A stretch of 64,000 bases of DNA, from assembly GCA_021777135.1 (NCBI GenBank), contig JAJYDX010000003.1:1-64000 (forward strand), in the 5' to 3' direction. The position numbers and the translations under genes are program-made. Origin of the DNA: a bacterium (lineage in GTDB: Bacteria > SZUA-79 > Acidulodesulfobacterales > Acidulodesulfobacteraceae). Shown here piece by piece: positions 10,004 through 19,387 of the stretch. A model generated the notes under the pieces. The model saw nothing but the letters and a program-made list of their open reading frames with translations. It was not told the DNA's origin and ran no database searches. Positions within the stretch are counted from its first letter, which is position 1. Each line of letters opens with the position of its first letter.

Positions 10004-12181
10004 TCACATAAGAATGTCAGGGTCAACATCTATAGTGATTTTACCAGATAAAAATTTTTTAGACAAAATTTCGTCAGACCTTAACATATCAATAAGCCTG
10101 TGAAGATTGGAAGCAGGCGGAGGAGCTTTTAATATTAATTGGTATCTGAAATAGTTTTTTATTTTTTCGATGGGACAAGGCGAAGGTCCTAAAATAGAAA
10201 TATTATCGGTAAAATTCCCCGATTTAATATTTCCTTCTATAATACTGCCGATAATTTTTTTTAAATTAAAAGACGTTTCTTGCAGGTTTTCTATATTTTT
10301 ATCTATTAATTTCAAGGCTATTATTTTATTATATGGCGGATAGCCGTATTCTTTTCTAATTTCAAGCTCTTTATCGTAGAAACCTTTTACATTATGCGAC
10401 GCGGTATAGTTTAATAAATAATTGTCCGGTATAAATGTTTGAATAGCAATTTTTCCACGGTCTTCGCCCCTTCCAGCCCTTCCGAGAACCTGCGTAAGAA
10501 TCTGAAAAGCTTTCTCCGCGCTCCTGAAATCCGGGATATTCATAAGTCCGTCCGCAAAAATTACGACGACTAATCCAACGTCGGGAAAATCGTGTCCCTT
10601 GGTTATAATCTGCGTTCCGATTAATACGTCTATAGTTTTTTCATGCATTTTTTTAAATATCGCCGAACCGGCTTTTTTGCTTTTAGCAATATCGGAATCA
10701 ATTCTTTCTATAACTACTTCCCTGTCTGAAATGCCATTGCCCGGGAAAAACAAGGTTTTTATTCCGTCTTCTAATTTTTGAACTCCTATTCCGTATGGCT
10801 CGATAGCATCCATTCCGCACTCAGGACATAACTTTGGAACGTCTTCCGTATGACCGCAGTAATGGCATTGCAGCGAACCCGCGTTTGCTTCCATACGGAC
10901 GGCTGGACGCCCTTTCGATTCAGCTATATCGGGATTCTTTTTTTTATGATGGACCAAAGATATTGCGCAATTTTTACACAGAAACAAATGGCCGCACGAA
11001 GAACATATTAAAAATGTCGAAAAACCTCTTCTGTTTAGGAAAAGCAGAACCTGTTTTTTATTTTTAATATTTTCTTTTATTAATAATATAGTTTCTTCTG
11101 ATAAAATTTTATGTTTAAATTCTTTTTCGCCAGAACTTTTAAATTCAGTTTTTAAGTCTACGATATCCACTTTTGGCAATGATTTTCCTTTTACCCTGTT
11201 TTCTATATAAATGTAGTCGTATTTTTTAAGGATTGTAGCATTATAATAGGATTCTAACGAAGGAGTCGCCGAACCGAGTACGCAAACGGATGAAGATTTT
11301 TTAGAAATCATGACCGCTACGTCCCTTGCATTGTAAAGAAGACCTGACTGCTGCTTATAAGAAGCGTCATGCTCCTCGTCAATTATTATAAGTCCGGGAT
11401 TTTTTAATGGAGAAAATATTGCCGACCTCGCCCCCAAAATGAGCTTAACGCTTCCGTTCATTATTCTTATATGATTTATCAGTTTTTCCCTTCTTGAAAT
11501 TTTACTGTGAAATACCGCAAAACCGTTATTCTCGACAAGGGTTTTAAATCTTTTTTTTATCAGGTAAATAAATTGATTTGTAATAAATATCTCTGGAACT
11601 GTTATGATAACCTGCTTGTTTAAACTTAATGCAAAATCTAATAAATTAAAATAAATCTCCGTTTTGCCGCTTGCGGTAACGCCGTGCAGTAAAAATGTTT
11701 TATAGGAACCTGAAGCCATAGGTTCTCGCATAAGCGTAACGGCATTATCCTGATCCCTGGTGAGTTCGTAAGAAGCTTTTGAAAGAAACTTGCCACCGCT
11801 TATACTTATATTGTTTTCGAAAAGCATAGCTTCATCGTAATATTTATCCAATAAATCAAAATGCTTAACGTCAACCGACGGCAGGACGGCATTTAAAACT
11901 CCTGATATATTTTCATGATAATAAGAAGAAAGAAAGTTAAAAATATCCTTGCGTGACTCAGTAAAAAACAATGGCTTAGAAACCCGTAGAATTTTCTTTA
12001 GTTTTATTTGTTTATTTTCTTTCTCGCTTATGCCGTGTATAAAGCCATACATAGTTCTGTTTTTCAATGGAACTAGCACGGCTTTGCCGGTTTCCGCTTC
12101 CGATTCTAATTCTTCCGGTATTAAGTATGTAAATTTAATATCAGTTCCGCTTTTGGGAATAATTATGTCTGCTGTAATCAT
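10004..12181 (-). CDS. priA: Primosomal protein N' (replication restart helicase PriA)
   Basis: PriA reloads the replisome at stalled forks as a 3'-5' helicase. An N-terminal DNA-binding domain precedes the Walker A motif GVTASGKT (167-174) and the DEEH Walker B near residue 268. Paired cysteines (CSSC, CKNC, CHYC, CPEC) form the zinc-binding insert. GRAGRGEDRGK is helicase motif VI. The length of 725 residues is normal. The end of the gene is about 50 bases from the IHF/HU start. Confidence 0.95.
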   Translation of the reverse strand: MITADIIIPKSGTDIKFTYLIPEELESEAETGKAVLVPLKNRTMYGFIHGISEKENKQIKLKKILRVSKPLFFTESRKDIFNFLSSYYHENISGVLNAVLPSVDVKHFDLLDKYYDEAMLFENNISISGGKFLSKASYELTRDQDNAVTLMREPMASGSYKTFLLHGVTASGKTEIYFNLLDFALSLNKQVIITVPEIFITNQFIYLIKKRFKTLVENNGFAVFHSKISRREKLINHIRIMNGSVKLILGARSAIFSPLKNPGLIIIDEEHDASYKQQSGLLYNARDVAVMISKKSSSVCVLGSATPSLESYYNATILKKYDYIYIENRVKGKSLPKVDIVDLKTEFKSSGEKEFKHKILSEETILLIKENIKNKKQVLLFLNRRGFSTFLICSSCGHLFLCKNCAISLVHHKKKNPDIAESKGRPAVRMEANAGSLQCHYCGHTEDVPKLCPECGMDAIEPYGIGVQKLEDGIKTLFFPGNGISDREVVIERIDSDIAKSKKAGSAIFKKMHEKTIDVLIGTQIITKGHDFPDVGLVVVIFADGLMNIPDFRSAEKAFQILTQVLGRAGRGEDRGKIAIQTFIPDNYLLNYTASHNVKGFYDKELEIRKEYGYPPYNKIIALKLIDKNIENLQETSFNLKKIIGSIIEGNIKSGNFTDNISILGPSPCPIEKIKNYFRYQLILKAPPPASNLHRLIDMLRSDEILSKKFLSGKITIDVDPDILM

Positions 12182-12218
12182 AGTATTATATTATAATATA
12201 AAGTGAGAATACGGTATA

Positions 12219-12247
12219 TTGCATTTTTAAATTTTTTTTGAGATAAT
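12219..12247 (+). promoter_or_regulatory. Possible promoter for tRNA-Ala
   Basis: TTGCAT at 12219-12224, a 17-base T-rich spacer and GATAAT at 12242-12247 lie about 33 bases before the mature tRNA. The -35 match is weak and the -10 match is five of six. Confidence 0.35.
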
Positions 12248-12279
12248 ATATTGAAAATCTGAATGGATAAATTACAAGT

Positions 12280-12355
12280 GGGGGGTTAGCTCAGTTGGTA
12301 GAGCGATGCCTTCGCATGGCATAGGCCAGGGGTTCGAATCCCCTATCCTCCACCA
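12280..12355 (+). tRNA. tRNA-Ala (anticodon CGC)
   Basis: All four stems fold: acceptor GGGGGGT with ATCCTCC, D stem GCTC/GAGC, anticodon stem ATGCC/GGCAT and T stem AGGGG/CCCCT with loop TTCGAAT. The anticodon loop TTCGCAT places CGC at 34-36, which reads GCG alanine codons. The acceptor stem has the G3-U70 pair that identifies alanine tRNA. The discriminator is A and the CCA end is encoded. The 3' end lies one base from the end of convergent hemL. Confidence 0.96.
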
Positions 12356-12356
12356 A

Positions 12357-13640
12357 TTAGCTTAAAATTTTAGATATAATCGATACGGTATTATCTAAAT
12401 CGGATTTAGTATGCTTAGAGCTTAAAAACATAGCTTCATACTGCGACGGAGCCATAAATATTCCTTCGTTCAATATAGCCGCAAAAAAATTTTTAAAGCT
12501 GTTCGTATCAGAATTCATAACATCTTTAAAATTGCCTACTTTGCCCGTATTAAAAAATATAGTTATAATAGATGATATATGGTTTATGGCAATCTTGCCC
12601 GCTATTTTTGTTTTTTTAAATTCTTCATTTAGGTTACTGACTAGATAATCAGCGGCTTCGTTTGCCTTGAAAACCGCGTCGTCCTCTTCCATAGCTTTAA
12701 TTGTCGCAATTCCCGCGGAAACGCATACCGGATTGCCGGAAAGCGTACCTGCCTGATAAACCGGGCCAAGCGGGGACAAATATTCCATTATATCTCTCCT
12801 GCCGCCGAAAGCGCCAATAGGAAGCCCGCCGCCGATGATTTTGCCGAGACAGGTAATATCCGCTTTTAAATTAAACAAACCTTGCGCCCCTCCTAAAGAA
12901 AGCCTAAAACCTGTTATAACTTCGTCAAAAATAACAAGCGCGCCGTTTTCGTGCGTTAAATCTATTAGCTCCTGCAAAAAACCGTCCTTAGGCAGAACCA
13001 CGCCCATATTTGCGGCTACAGGCTCTATTATAACGGCGGCTATTTCTCCTTTGTGAACTGAAAAAAGCTCTTTAACCGATGAGATGTCGTTATAAACGGC
13101 AATCAGAGTATCTTTTGACAGGTTTTCGGAAATACCGGCGCTTGAAGGCACAGAGGTCGTAAGAGCGCCTGAACCTGCTTTGACAAGCATCGAATCTGAA
13201 TGACCGTGATAACAGCCTTCAAATTTTATGATTTTATTTCTGTCGGTAAATCCGCGGGCAAGCCTTAAAGCGCTCATTACGGCTTCCGTACCTGAATTTA
13301 CCAGCCTGACTGATTCTATAGAAGGAAAATGTTTATTAATTAAACCGGACAGTTCTATTTCCCTTTCAGTAGTCGCGCCAAAACTAAATCCGTCAGACGA
13401 AGCTGATGAAACAGCTCTTACTACCCTTTCGTCGGCATGACCCAAAATCATTGGACCGTAAGACATAACGTAATCAATATATTCGTTTCCGTCTATATCG
13501 TAAATTTTACTGTCTTTGGCTTTTTTTATTACGACCGGCGATAGACCTACCGACTTAAAAGCCCTTACCGGACTATTTACGCCGCCCGGCATTAAAGATT
13601 CCGCTAGTTTTACCGCTTTCAAACTGTTATCGTGTTTCAT
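12357..13640 (-). CDS. hemL: Glutamate-1-semialdehyde 2,1-aminomutase
   Basis: HemL makes 5-aminolevulinate in the C5 tetrapyrrole route. It is a PLP enzyme of aminotransferase fold type I. PGGVNSPVRAF is the family N-terminal signature, and CLGKIIGGGLPIGAFGG holds the PLP lysine near residue 267. The length (427) is normal. It is six bases downstream of the hydrolase gene, so probably cotranscribed with it. Confidence 0.95.
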   Translation of the reverse strand: MKHDNSLKAVKLAESLMPGGVNSPVRAFKSVGLSPVVIKKAKDSKIYDIDGNEYIDYVMSYGPMILGHADERVVRAVSSASSDGFSFGATTEREIELSGLINKHFPSIESVRLVNSGTEAVMSALRLARGFTDRNKIIKFEGCYHGHSDSMLVKAGSGALTTSVPSSAGISENLSKDTLIAVYNDISSVKELFSVHKGEIAAVIIEPVAANMGVVLPKDGFLQELIDLTHENGALVIFDEVITGFRLSLGGAQGLFNLKADITCLGKIIGGGLPIGAFGGRRDIMEYLSPLGPVYQAGTLSGNPVCVSAGIATIKAMEEDDAVFKANEAADYLVSNLNEEFKKTKIAGKIAINHISSIITIFFNTGKVGNFKDVMNSDTNSFKNFFAAILNEGIFMAPSQYEAMFLSSKHTKSDLDNTVSIISKILS

Positions 13641-13646
13641 AATGTT

Positions 13647-14750
13647 TTATAAGAATTTCCTTTCGTTTTTTTTATTTTTTATGCTTTTTTTTGAGCCTGC
13701 GGCAGAAGATTTAGGCAGATAAGGAGCAAAAAACTTAAAAACTTCCATATTCCAGCCTGGAAGAACCACATGCCCGCTGTTTTTCGCTACAAAAAGTTTT
13801 TTCTTAGATTTTATTAATTTATAAACTACTAAAGTGCCTTTAGGCGGGCAGTCTTCGTCTTTAAGGCCAATGCCGACCATAACGGGAACTTTAATCCATG
13901 AAGCAAAATGTTTCGTATCTACATAATAAAGAGACCGCATAACTTTAGCTTTATCTTCGGGATGCTTTTTTAAAAATGCTTTGACTTCCATGTATGGACC
14001 CATATGCGCTAAAGGCATCTGAACGGGGATATCGCTTAAAAAAGGAACGTCGCCGGCAGCTGCCGTTACGTGATTATCGATAGCGGCGTCTATTAAAGGA
14101 AGCGCCCCTCCCATACTTCCGCCTGTAACGAATATGTATTTTGAATTAATATTTTTAAAATGTTCAAGAAATCTAAGCGATGCCAAGGAATCCATTACTA
14201 TTTTGACCATTGAAAAAGTTTTGACGCGCAGTATTCCGTTAGTCATAAGACCGGGGAAGCCGGGATGATAAACTGCGGCGCTCCTCCCGTGTCCTCTTAA
14301 GTCTATAGAAAGGGCGGCATATCCCCTTCTCGCAAAAAAGTGCGCCCATCCGGGAGTTCCAAACGAGCCGTAACCGTGCAGCAATAGAACGCCAGGGTAT
14401 TTTTTACCATTGACCCCGTATGGAATTGCAAAATATCCTTTAAGTTGGAGACCGTCGTATGAATTAAGCGATAAATCGTAGGTTTCTATTTTATTTATTT
14501 TATCGTTATAAAGCGGCTTTATGGAATAAACTACTTTCTCTTTACGAAGGCGACTGTACATGCCGCGCCAGAATTTTTTAAAATTTTGATATCTCGTAAG
14601 TTTAATACCTTTATTTTTAAATGATTTTAACGCCGAAATTTGCGGGGTGCTTTTTTCGCTAAAGTTTTTATATAAAAATATCCCTAAAACGATAACGACT
14701 ATTAATACTATTATTACTAAAAAAATAGACTTGTTTTTATTAGTTTTCAT
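13647..14750 (-). CDS. Membrane-anchored alpha/beta hydrolase
   Basis: One N-terminal transmembrane helix (about residues 8-27) anchors a periplasmic domain with an alpha/beta hydrolase fold. LLHGYGSFGTPGW is the oxyanion region, GGSMGG carries the nucleophile Ser, DEDCPP the likely acid and NSGHVV the catalytic His. It resembles acetyl-xylan-esterase/dipeptidyl-peptidase-like hydrolases. The substrate is unknown. The basic C-terminal tail (SKKSIKNKKNERK) is unusual. Confidence 0.7.
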   Translation of the reverse strand: MKTNKNKSIFLVIIVLIVVIVLGIFLYKNFSEKSTPQISALKSFKNKGIKLTRYQNFKKFWRGMYSRLRKEKVVYSIKPLYNDKINKIETYDLSLNSYDGLQLKGYFAIPYGVNGKKYPGVLLLHGYGSFGTPGWAHFFARRGYAALSIDLRGHGRSAAVYHPGFPGLMTNGILRVKTFSMVKIVMDSLASLRFLEHFKNINSKYIFVTGGSMGGALPLIDAAIDNHVTAAAGDVPFLSDIPVQMPLAHMGPYMEVKAFLKKHPEDKAKVMRSLYYVDTKHFASWIKVPVMVGIGLKDEDCPPKGTLVVYKLIKSKKKLFVAKNSGHVVLPGWNMEVFKFFAPYLPKSSAAGSKKSIKNKKNERKFL

Positions 14751-14799
14751 AAATTTGCCGTATTATTTTTATTTATAATATAAAATTGTAAAATAATGC

Positions 14800-14842
14800 A
14801 AAAAAAGGCATCTATGAATAATCCAAAAGTTCATAGATGCCT
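14800..14842 (-). terminator. Rho-independent terminator after the cytochrome c gene
   Basis: AGGCATCTATGAA at 14806-14818 and TTCATAGATGCCT at 14830-14842 form a perfect 13-base stem with an 11-base loop. Read on the minus strand the stem is followed by TTTTTTTGC, a good U-tract. It lies about 50 bases after the cytochrome c stop, so the gene is probably monocistronic. Confidence 0.85.
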
Positions 14843-14893
14843 GTTAAATGTAACCGCTATTATTTTAACTATTAAAATTATTTTATTTAAAAG

Positions 14894-15364
14894 TTATTTT
14901 AAGGATTCTAAATACCCAGCTACAGTTTTTAACTGAGACGCATTAAGATTATGATTAGGCATCATGCTATTTGGAGAATGAACCTTTGGAGTATTAATCT
15001 GAACTTCCAACCAATGCAACGAGTGTCCTTTAGTTCCTTCCTTGTCAAGATTTGGACCGATAGAACCGCCTTTGCCGTTTATAATATGGCAGCCCGCGCA
15101 ACCCTGAGAGGCGATAATTTTTAGCGCTGCAGCCTTTACATTATTAGAAGCCGGTTTAGCAGAAGTTTTAGCAGTTGCGGCAGCTTTAGTTTTTGAAGCT
15201 GGAGCGGCGGCAGTCGTAGCGGCACTTGGCGCTGCGGCGGGTTTAGCTGCAGGCTTAGACGGCGCAGGCGTTTTTGCACAGCCGTAAAGACCGAAGCTTA
15301 TCGTTAATAAAAATAATGCGGTAAATAAAACGGTTAACCCCTTTTTTCCTTTCAACGCTTTCAA
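14894..15364 (-). CDS. Lipoprotein c-type cytochrome
   Basis: A signal peptide ends in the lipobox LYGC, so the mature protein is lipid-anchored. A long Ala/Pro/Lys/Thr linker follows. The haem domain has CAGCH and a probable Met axial ligand in MMPNHN, and it is a small class I monohaem cytochrome. I chose a TTG start because GGAGGG sits seven bases before it. An ATG 15 bases upstream (15379) has no ribosome site and would itself overlap that GGAGGG. It probably carries electrons in the periplasm; the partner is unknown. Confidence 0.82.
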   Translation of the reverse strand: MKALKGKKGLTVLFTALFLLTISFGLYGCAKTPAPSKPAAKPAAAPSAATTAAAPASKTKAAATAKTSAKPASNNVKAAALKIIASQGCAGCHIINGKGGSIGPNLDKEGTKGHSLHWLEVQINTPKVHSPNSMMPNHNLNASQLKTVAGYLESLK

Positions 15365-15416
15365 TTTTTTACCCTCCATAATAAATTAAAGATTATTTTT
15401 TAAAGTACAATAATAT

Positions 15417-15444
15417 ATAATATATCTATTTAAAATTTTGTCAA
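15417..15444 (-). promoter_or_regulatory. Sigma-70-like promoter for the cytochrome c gene
   Basis: On the minus strand TTGACA (15439-15444, perfect) is followed by a 16-base spacer and TATTAT (15417-15422, five of six). Transcription would start near 15410, about 45 bases before the TTG start. With the downstream terminator this makes a self-contained unit. Confidence 0.6.
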
Positions 15445-15526
15445 TAAAAAATTTATCCGCCAAACGCGTTTAAAATTCATTTTTTAATATAGATTCGCGT
15501 CGATTAAAAAGTTAAATCTTGTGGAT

Positions 15527-16012
15527 TTATTGCCCTTTTATTTTTTTAATTATGCCGCTTGTTGATTTTCCCTCTAAAAAATTTATTAAAACGGTTTTTC
15601 CGCCGGCAGATTCTACAATATCCTTACCTATAATTTCTTTTCCCTCGTAATCGCCCCCCTTTACCAAAACATCGGGATTTATAAGGTTTATGAGATTATA
15701 AGGAGTATCTTCGTCAAAAATTACGACATAATCGACCGGCTTTATATTGGCTAAAATATAAGCCCTGTCTTTTTCGCCCATTACAGGCCTTTCTACGCCC
15801 TTAAGGCACTTAACAGATTTATCGCTGTTTAAGCCGACTATAAGCACGTCGCCGAATTTTTTAGCTTCATTTAAGTAACTCACGTGTCCGGCATGTATAA
15901 TATCAAAACATCCGTTTGTAAAAACAATTTTTTTACGGTCGCTTTTCAGCCTTAATGCTAAATTTTTTATACTGCCGGATTCGATTATCTTTTCGACGCT
16001 ATCAGTAGTCAT
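15527..16012 (-). CDS. rfaE2: D-glycero-beta-D-manno-heptose 1-phosphate adenylyltransferase
   Basis: This is the nucleotidyltransferase half of HldE/RfaE. It makes ADP-heptose for the LPS inner core. [14 protein letters not shown] holds the HxGH nucleotidyltransferase motif, and [12 protein letters not shown] and STSGIIKKI are family-typical. The kinase half of the fused HldE is absent here, so it must be encoded elsewhere. It is 32 bases downstream of the radical SAM gene. Confidence 0.92.
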   Translation of the reverse strand: MTTDSVEKIIESGSIKNLALRLKSDRKKIVFTNGCFDIIHAGHVSYLNEAKKFGDVLIVGLNSDKSVKCLKGVERPVMGEKDRAYILANIKPVDYVVIFDEDTPYNLINLINPDVLVKGGDYEGKEIIGKDIVESAGGKTVLINFLEGKSTSGIIKKIKGQ

Positions 16013-16044
16013 ATTTAATGAAATAAAAATATAGTTATATTATT

Positions 16045-18516
16045 TTATATAAGTGTAAAATTAATATCCAGAATTTTTATTCCTTCCGGTAAAATTTTAT
16101 TTATTTTATCCCGCAAAATATTAAAATCGGTTAAGACAGCATATTCCTTATCTACCCGCGCTTTAATATATAATCCGTCGCTTTCGGTCATAAAAGGAAT
16201 AGGATTTGAAAAACTAACCTTGGGCCTGGAGGTAAATCTGGATTCTCTTCTCACAATAGGAACTCCGGTTATCTTAAATGCCTTAAGCAATATTTTTACG
16301 GTTTCCAGATGTCCAAGATACTTTGCTTCCCTTTTTTTGGAGTATATAAAAGTAAGTTCGGAAAAAGATTTTACGGTATTATTCTGAATTATTCCGGTAA
16401 ATATTTCTGACCCGCTACCTCTGGTTTCAATATTATTGCCGTTATTGGAATCCAGGTTGTTCTCCGCCTTTTCTTCTGCAGTATTTACCTTGCGGTTTTT
16501 TTTATGCATTTTGATATTTTCCGCCTTTGACGAATAAACGGGAGCTATTGTTTTAAAATCGCATACGCCGCAAAAATAACAAGTCTTTCTACAGTTTTCC
16601 GTTAAAAAATTATCCGTTGAATTATCGTTTATAGATAAGCTTAGCGGATAAATCGTTTTTAAATTCTGCCTATAAGATTTTTCATATTCTTCTCTTAGGA
16701 ATGCATTATCCACAAGAATATCTATAAAATCCCAAGGTAGCGGAATATCTGTATTTTTTTCTTCGTATAAGTATCTATAAGCGTTTTCGTTAAAACAAAA
16801 TCCGTCTTTTTTCTTATTATTTTTTCCGTCCTGATAATTATATTCGCAATTCAGGGCTTTTACCCAGGCATCATAGTTGAATAGTCTGGATTCGCTGTCG
16901 TAAACCGCCCCGTACTTATAAGCCTTATATATTATTTCCGGCGTAAAATTATCGCCTCTCGATATCAATCCTTCTATGAAACTGACTTTAGGGTCTTGAT
17001 ATTTAAAATTAACGTTTAACGGTTTTAGCAATTTTTTAAGATAATTAATTTTAAAATTAAGAACTTGTTCGCTTTCCATGGGATGCCATTGAAAAGGCGT
17101 ATGGGGCTTCGGCACGAAGTTGTTTACGTTTACAGTAATATTTAAACTCTTTGCAACTTTTTTTATCTTTATTATTAAATCATATATACCGTCCAAATCT
17201 GCTATTCTTTCAAAAGGAAGACCTATCATGAAATATAATTTTAATGTTTTAAAACCTTTTTGCGAAAGCCCGGCCGCTTCATCCAGCAAGTCCTTCTCAG
17301 AAATATTTTTATTTATAATATTCCTGAGCCTCTGGGTTCCGGCTTCAGGGGCAAGAGTAAAATTGGTCTTTTTGACAGCCGCGGTTTTTTTGAGTATATT
17401 TTCGCTTAAAGAGCCTATTCTCATAGATGGAAACGACATCGAAATTTTTTCTTCAGATGTTATGTCAGCCAATTCGGAAAGTAATGCTTCAATATCGGAA
17501 TAATCCCCCGTCGAAAGAGAAGAGAGTGATATTTCTTCCAGACCGGTTGTTTTTAAACCGTGCTTTACGGCATTCAATACAGTTTCTTTTTTGCGCTCCC
17601 TGACAGGCCTATAAATGTAACCTGCCTGACAGAAACGGCAGCCGGAAGAACAACCGCGTGCTATTTCCACGGCAAGCCTGTTGTGAACTGTTTCTATAAG
17701 CGGAACGATATGTTTATCGATATATCTAAAATCATAATTTTTAATATCTGAGTAATTTTCAGGCAGATTACAGTTGTCTTCCGGGTTATTGCTGCCTGTA
17801 CAAAATTTTCGGTCAAAATCTATGTCATTTAATATAGATTTTTTAACTTTTTTAGAAAATCCGGGTACGTAAACCCCTCTTATTTCTGCAAGTTTGCTTT
17901 TTACGTAATTTCGGTAATCAGTTTTGCTAACCGCTCCCGATATAAGTATTCGTTTTGCTTTCAATACGGCGTCGCATACTTCGACCGTCGTTTTTTCACC
18001 GTCTCCTATTATAAAAAAATCCATAAAATCGTTTAAAGGAAGAGGATTAAAAGCACAGGGGCCTCCCGCTCCGATAAAAGGATCGTTATATAACCTATCC
18101 TTATAAAAAACCGGAATGCCGGAAAGTTCCAGCATAAATAGAATATTTGTATAGGATAGTTCGTATTGTAAAGAAAAACCTGCAATATCGAAATTTTTAA
18201 TATTTTCGAAAGATTCCAGCGAAAACAAAGGTAAGTTATGCTCCTTCAGTTTAAGGTTCATATCTGGATATGGCAGGTAAACCCTTTCACAAGCTATATA
18301 ATCCACCGAATTCAATATATCGTATATTATGCCCATTCCAATATGGCTCATTCCCAGTTCGTAAAAATCCGGAAACGCAAGGGCAAATTTTAACGGAATA
18401 GTTTTAATGTCCTTAACGGTGGTTCCGGTTTCAAGTCCAAGATACCTGACGGGTTTCTGCACAAACGGAAGGATGTCCTCGTTCAACTTGCTGTATAATT
18501 CTCGGTTCGCTTTCAT
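16045..18516 (-). CDS. TIGR03960-type radical SAM protein with C-terminal DUF2344
   Basis: The N-terminal half has a B12-binding-like domain. The radical SAM cluster is ARGCSSGCRFCQAGY near residue 290, followed by YRPVRERK. A second Cys group, CRKTCYFCGVCDF, lies near residue 640. The last 110 residues (YSKKREAKYLGHLE, FTSRPKVSFSNP) are the DUF2344 domain, which is separate in some bacteria and fused here. Between the Cys group and DUF2344 is a low-complexity Asn/Glu-rich linker. The reaction of this widespread family is not known to me; a tRNA or rRNA role is only suspected. Confidence 0.82.
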   Translation of the reverse strand: MKANRELYSKLNEDILPFVQKPVRYLGLETGTTVKDIKTIPLKFALAFPDFYELGMSHIGMGIIYDILNSVDYIACERVYLPYPDMNLKLKEHNLPLFSLESFENIKNFDIAGFSLQYELSYTNILFMLELSGIPVFYKDRLYNDPFIGAGGPCAFNPLPLNDFMDFFIIGDGEKTTVEVCDAVLKAKRILISGAVSKTDYRNYVKSKLAEIRGVYVPGFSKKVKKSILNDIDFDRKFCTGSNNPEDNCNLPENYSDIKNYDFRYIDKHIVPLIETVHNRLAVEIARGCSSGCRFCQAGYIYRPVRERKKETVLNAVKHGLKTTGLEEISLSSLSTGDYSDIEALLSELADITSEEKISMSFPSMRIGSLSENILKKTAAVKKTNFTLAPEAGTQRLRNIINKNISEKDLLDEAAGLSQKGFKTLKLYFMIGLPFERIADLDGIYDLIIKIKKVAKSLNITVNVNNFVPKPHTPFQWHPMESEQVLNFKINYLKKLLKPLNVNFKYQDPKVSFIEGLISRGDNFTPEIIYKAYKYGAVYDSESRLFNYDAWVKALNCEYNYQDGKNNKKKDGFCFNENAYRYLYEEKNTDIPLPWDFIDILVDNAFLREEYEKSYRQNLKTIYPLSLSINDNSTDNFLTENCRKTCYFCGVCDFKTIAPVYSSKAENIKMHKKNRKVNTAEEKAENNLDSNNGNNIETRGSGSEIFTGIIQNNTVKSFSELTFIYSKKREAKYLGHLETVKILLKAFKITGVPIVRRESRFTSRPKVSFSNPIPFMTESDGLYIKARVDKEYAVLTDFNILRDKINKILPEGIKILDINFTLI

Positions 18517-18606
18517 AGGTTTATATATTATATAATTTTTTACTTAAAAAATTAACCTTTAAAAAAAAATAACTCTGATTTTACATTTTATTGCAAAATT
18601 AAAGAG

Positions 18607-18636
18607 TTGATTTATCGGAGAAAATAATCGTATAAT
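18607..18636 (+). promoter_or_regulatory. Promoter placed to give a leaderless M50 protease mRNA
   Basis: TTGATT at 18607-18612, an 18-base spacer and a perfect TATAAT at 18631-18636 place the expected transcription start near 18643. The ATG is at 18644. No Shine-Dalgarno sequence is present between them. Confidence 0.55.
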
Positions 18637-18643
18637 AAAAAAT

Positions 18644-19360
18644 ATGAATAATACTATTCAACTTATAGTAATCGCTATAATACCGGTTTTGTTCGCCATT
18701 ATACTGCATGAAGTTTCACACGGTTACGTCGCTCATTTTTTTGGCGACGATACGGCAAAAAATGCGGGAAGGCTGACTCTGAATCCGATAAAACATATAG
18801 ACCTTTTCGGAACTATTTTACTACCGCTGCTTCTGATTATAATAAACTCTCCTTTTTTATTCGGTTATGCAAAACCTGTTCCAGTGAACTTTAACGGGCT
18901 TAAAAATCCCAAAAAAGATACCGGCTTAGTCGCGGCTGCAGGTCCTATTACAAATTTTATACTTGCTTTTATATGCTTTGTTTTCTTAAAACTAATACTG
19001 ATAAATTTTCCTGTCATGAATTTATATCTCGTATATTTTATAAGCCATTTTAAGTTTCAGGAGGTTTCTGGAGGTTTAATTTTTAAATTTTTTATTTATC
19101 CGGTAACATTTATGTTTTTTATAGGCATAATGATAAACATTATACTTGGAGTTTTTAATCTAATACCCATTCCTCCATTAGACGGCGGCAGGATTGCCGT
19201 AAGTCTTTTACCTGAGCCTCTTTCTGGATACTTAACCAAATTAGAGCCGTTTGGATTTCTTTTACTGCTCATACTTCTTTTAATAAATCCGGGGAATTTT
19301 ATGACTGTTTCGTTTGATTTCATAGTAAACAATGTAGTTTTAAAAAATCTCAGCCTTTAA
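18644..19360 (+). CDS. Site-2 protease family (M50) membrane metalloprotease
   Basis: The protein cuts substrates inside the membrane. HEVSHGY (H22, E23, H26) is the HExxH zinc site in the first helix. NLIPIPPLDGG near 172-182 supplies the third ligand Asp180 in the usual second motif. There are about five or six hydrophobic helices and no PDZ domain, so it is the short YwhC/Rip-like type and not full RseP. It is divergent from the radical SAM gene and 27 bases upstream of scpA. Confidence 0.88.
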   Translation: MNNTIQLIVIAIIPVLFAIILHEVSHGYVAHFFGDDTAKNAGRLTLNPIKHIDLFGTILLPLLLIIINSPFLFGYAKPVPVNFNGLKNPKKDTGLVAAAGPITNFILAFICFVFLKLILINFPVMNLYLVYFISHFKFQEVSGGLIFKFFIYPVTFMFFIGIMINIILGVFNLIPIPPLDGGRIAVSLLPEPLSGYLTKLEPFGFLLLLILLLINPGNFMTVSFDFIVNNVVLKNLSL

Positions 19361-19387
19361 TTTTTGCTCAATCTATAATTTTAACTT

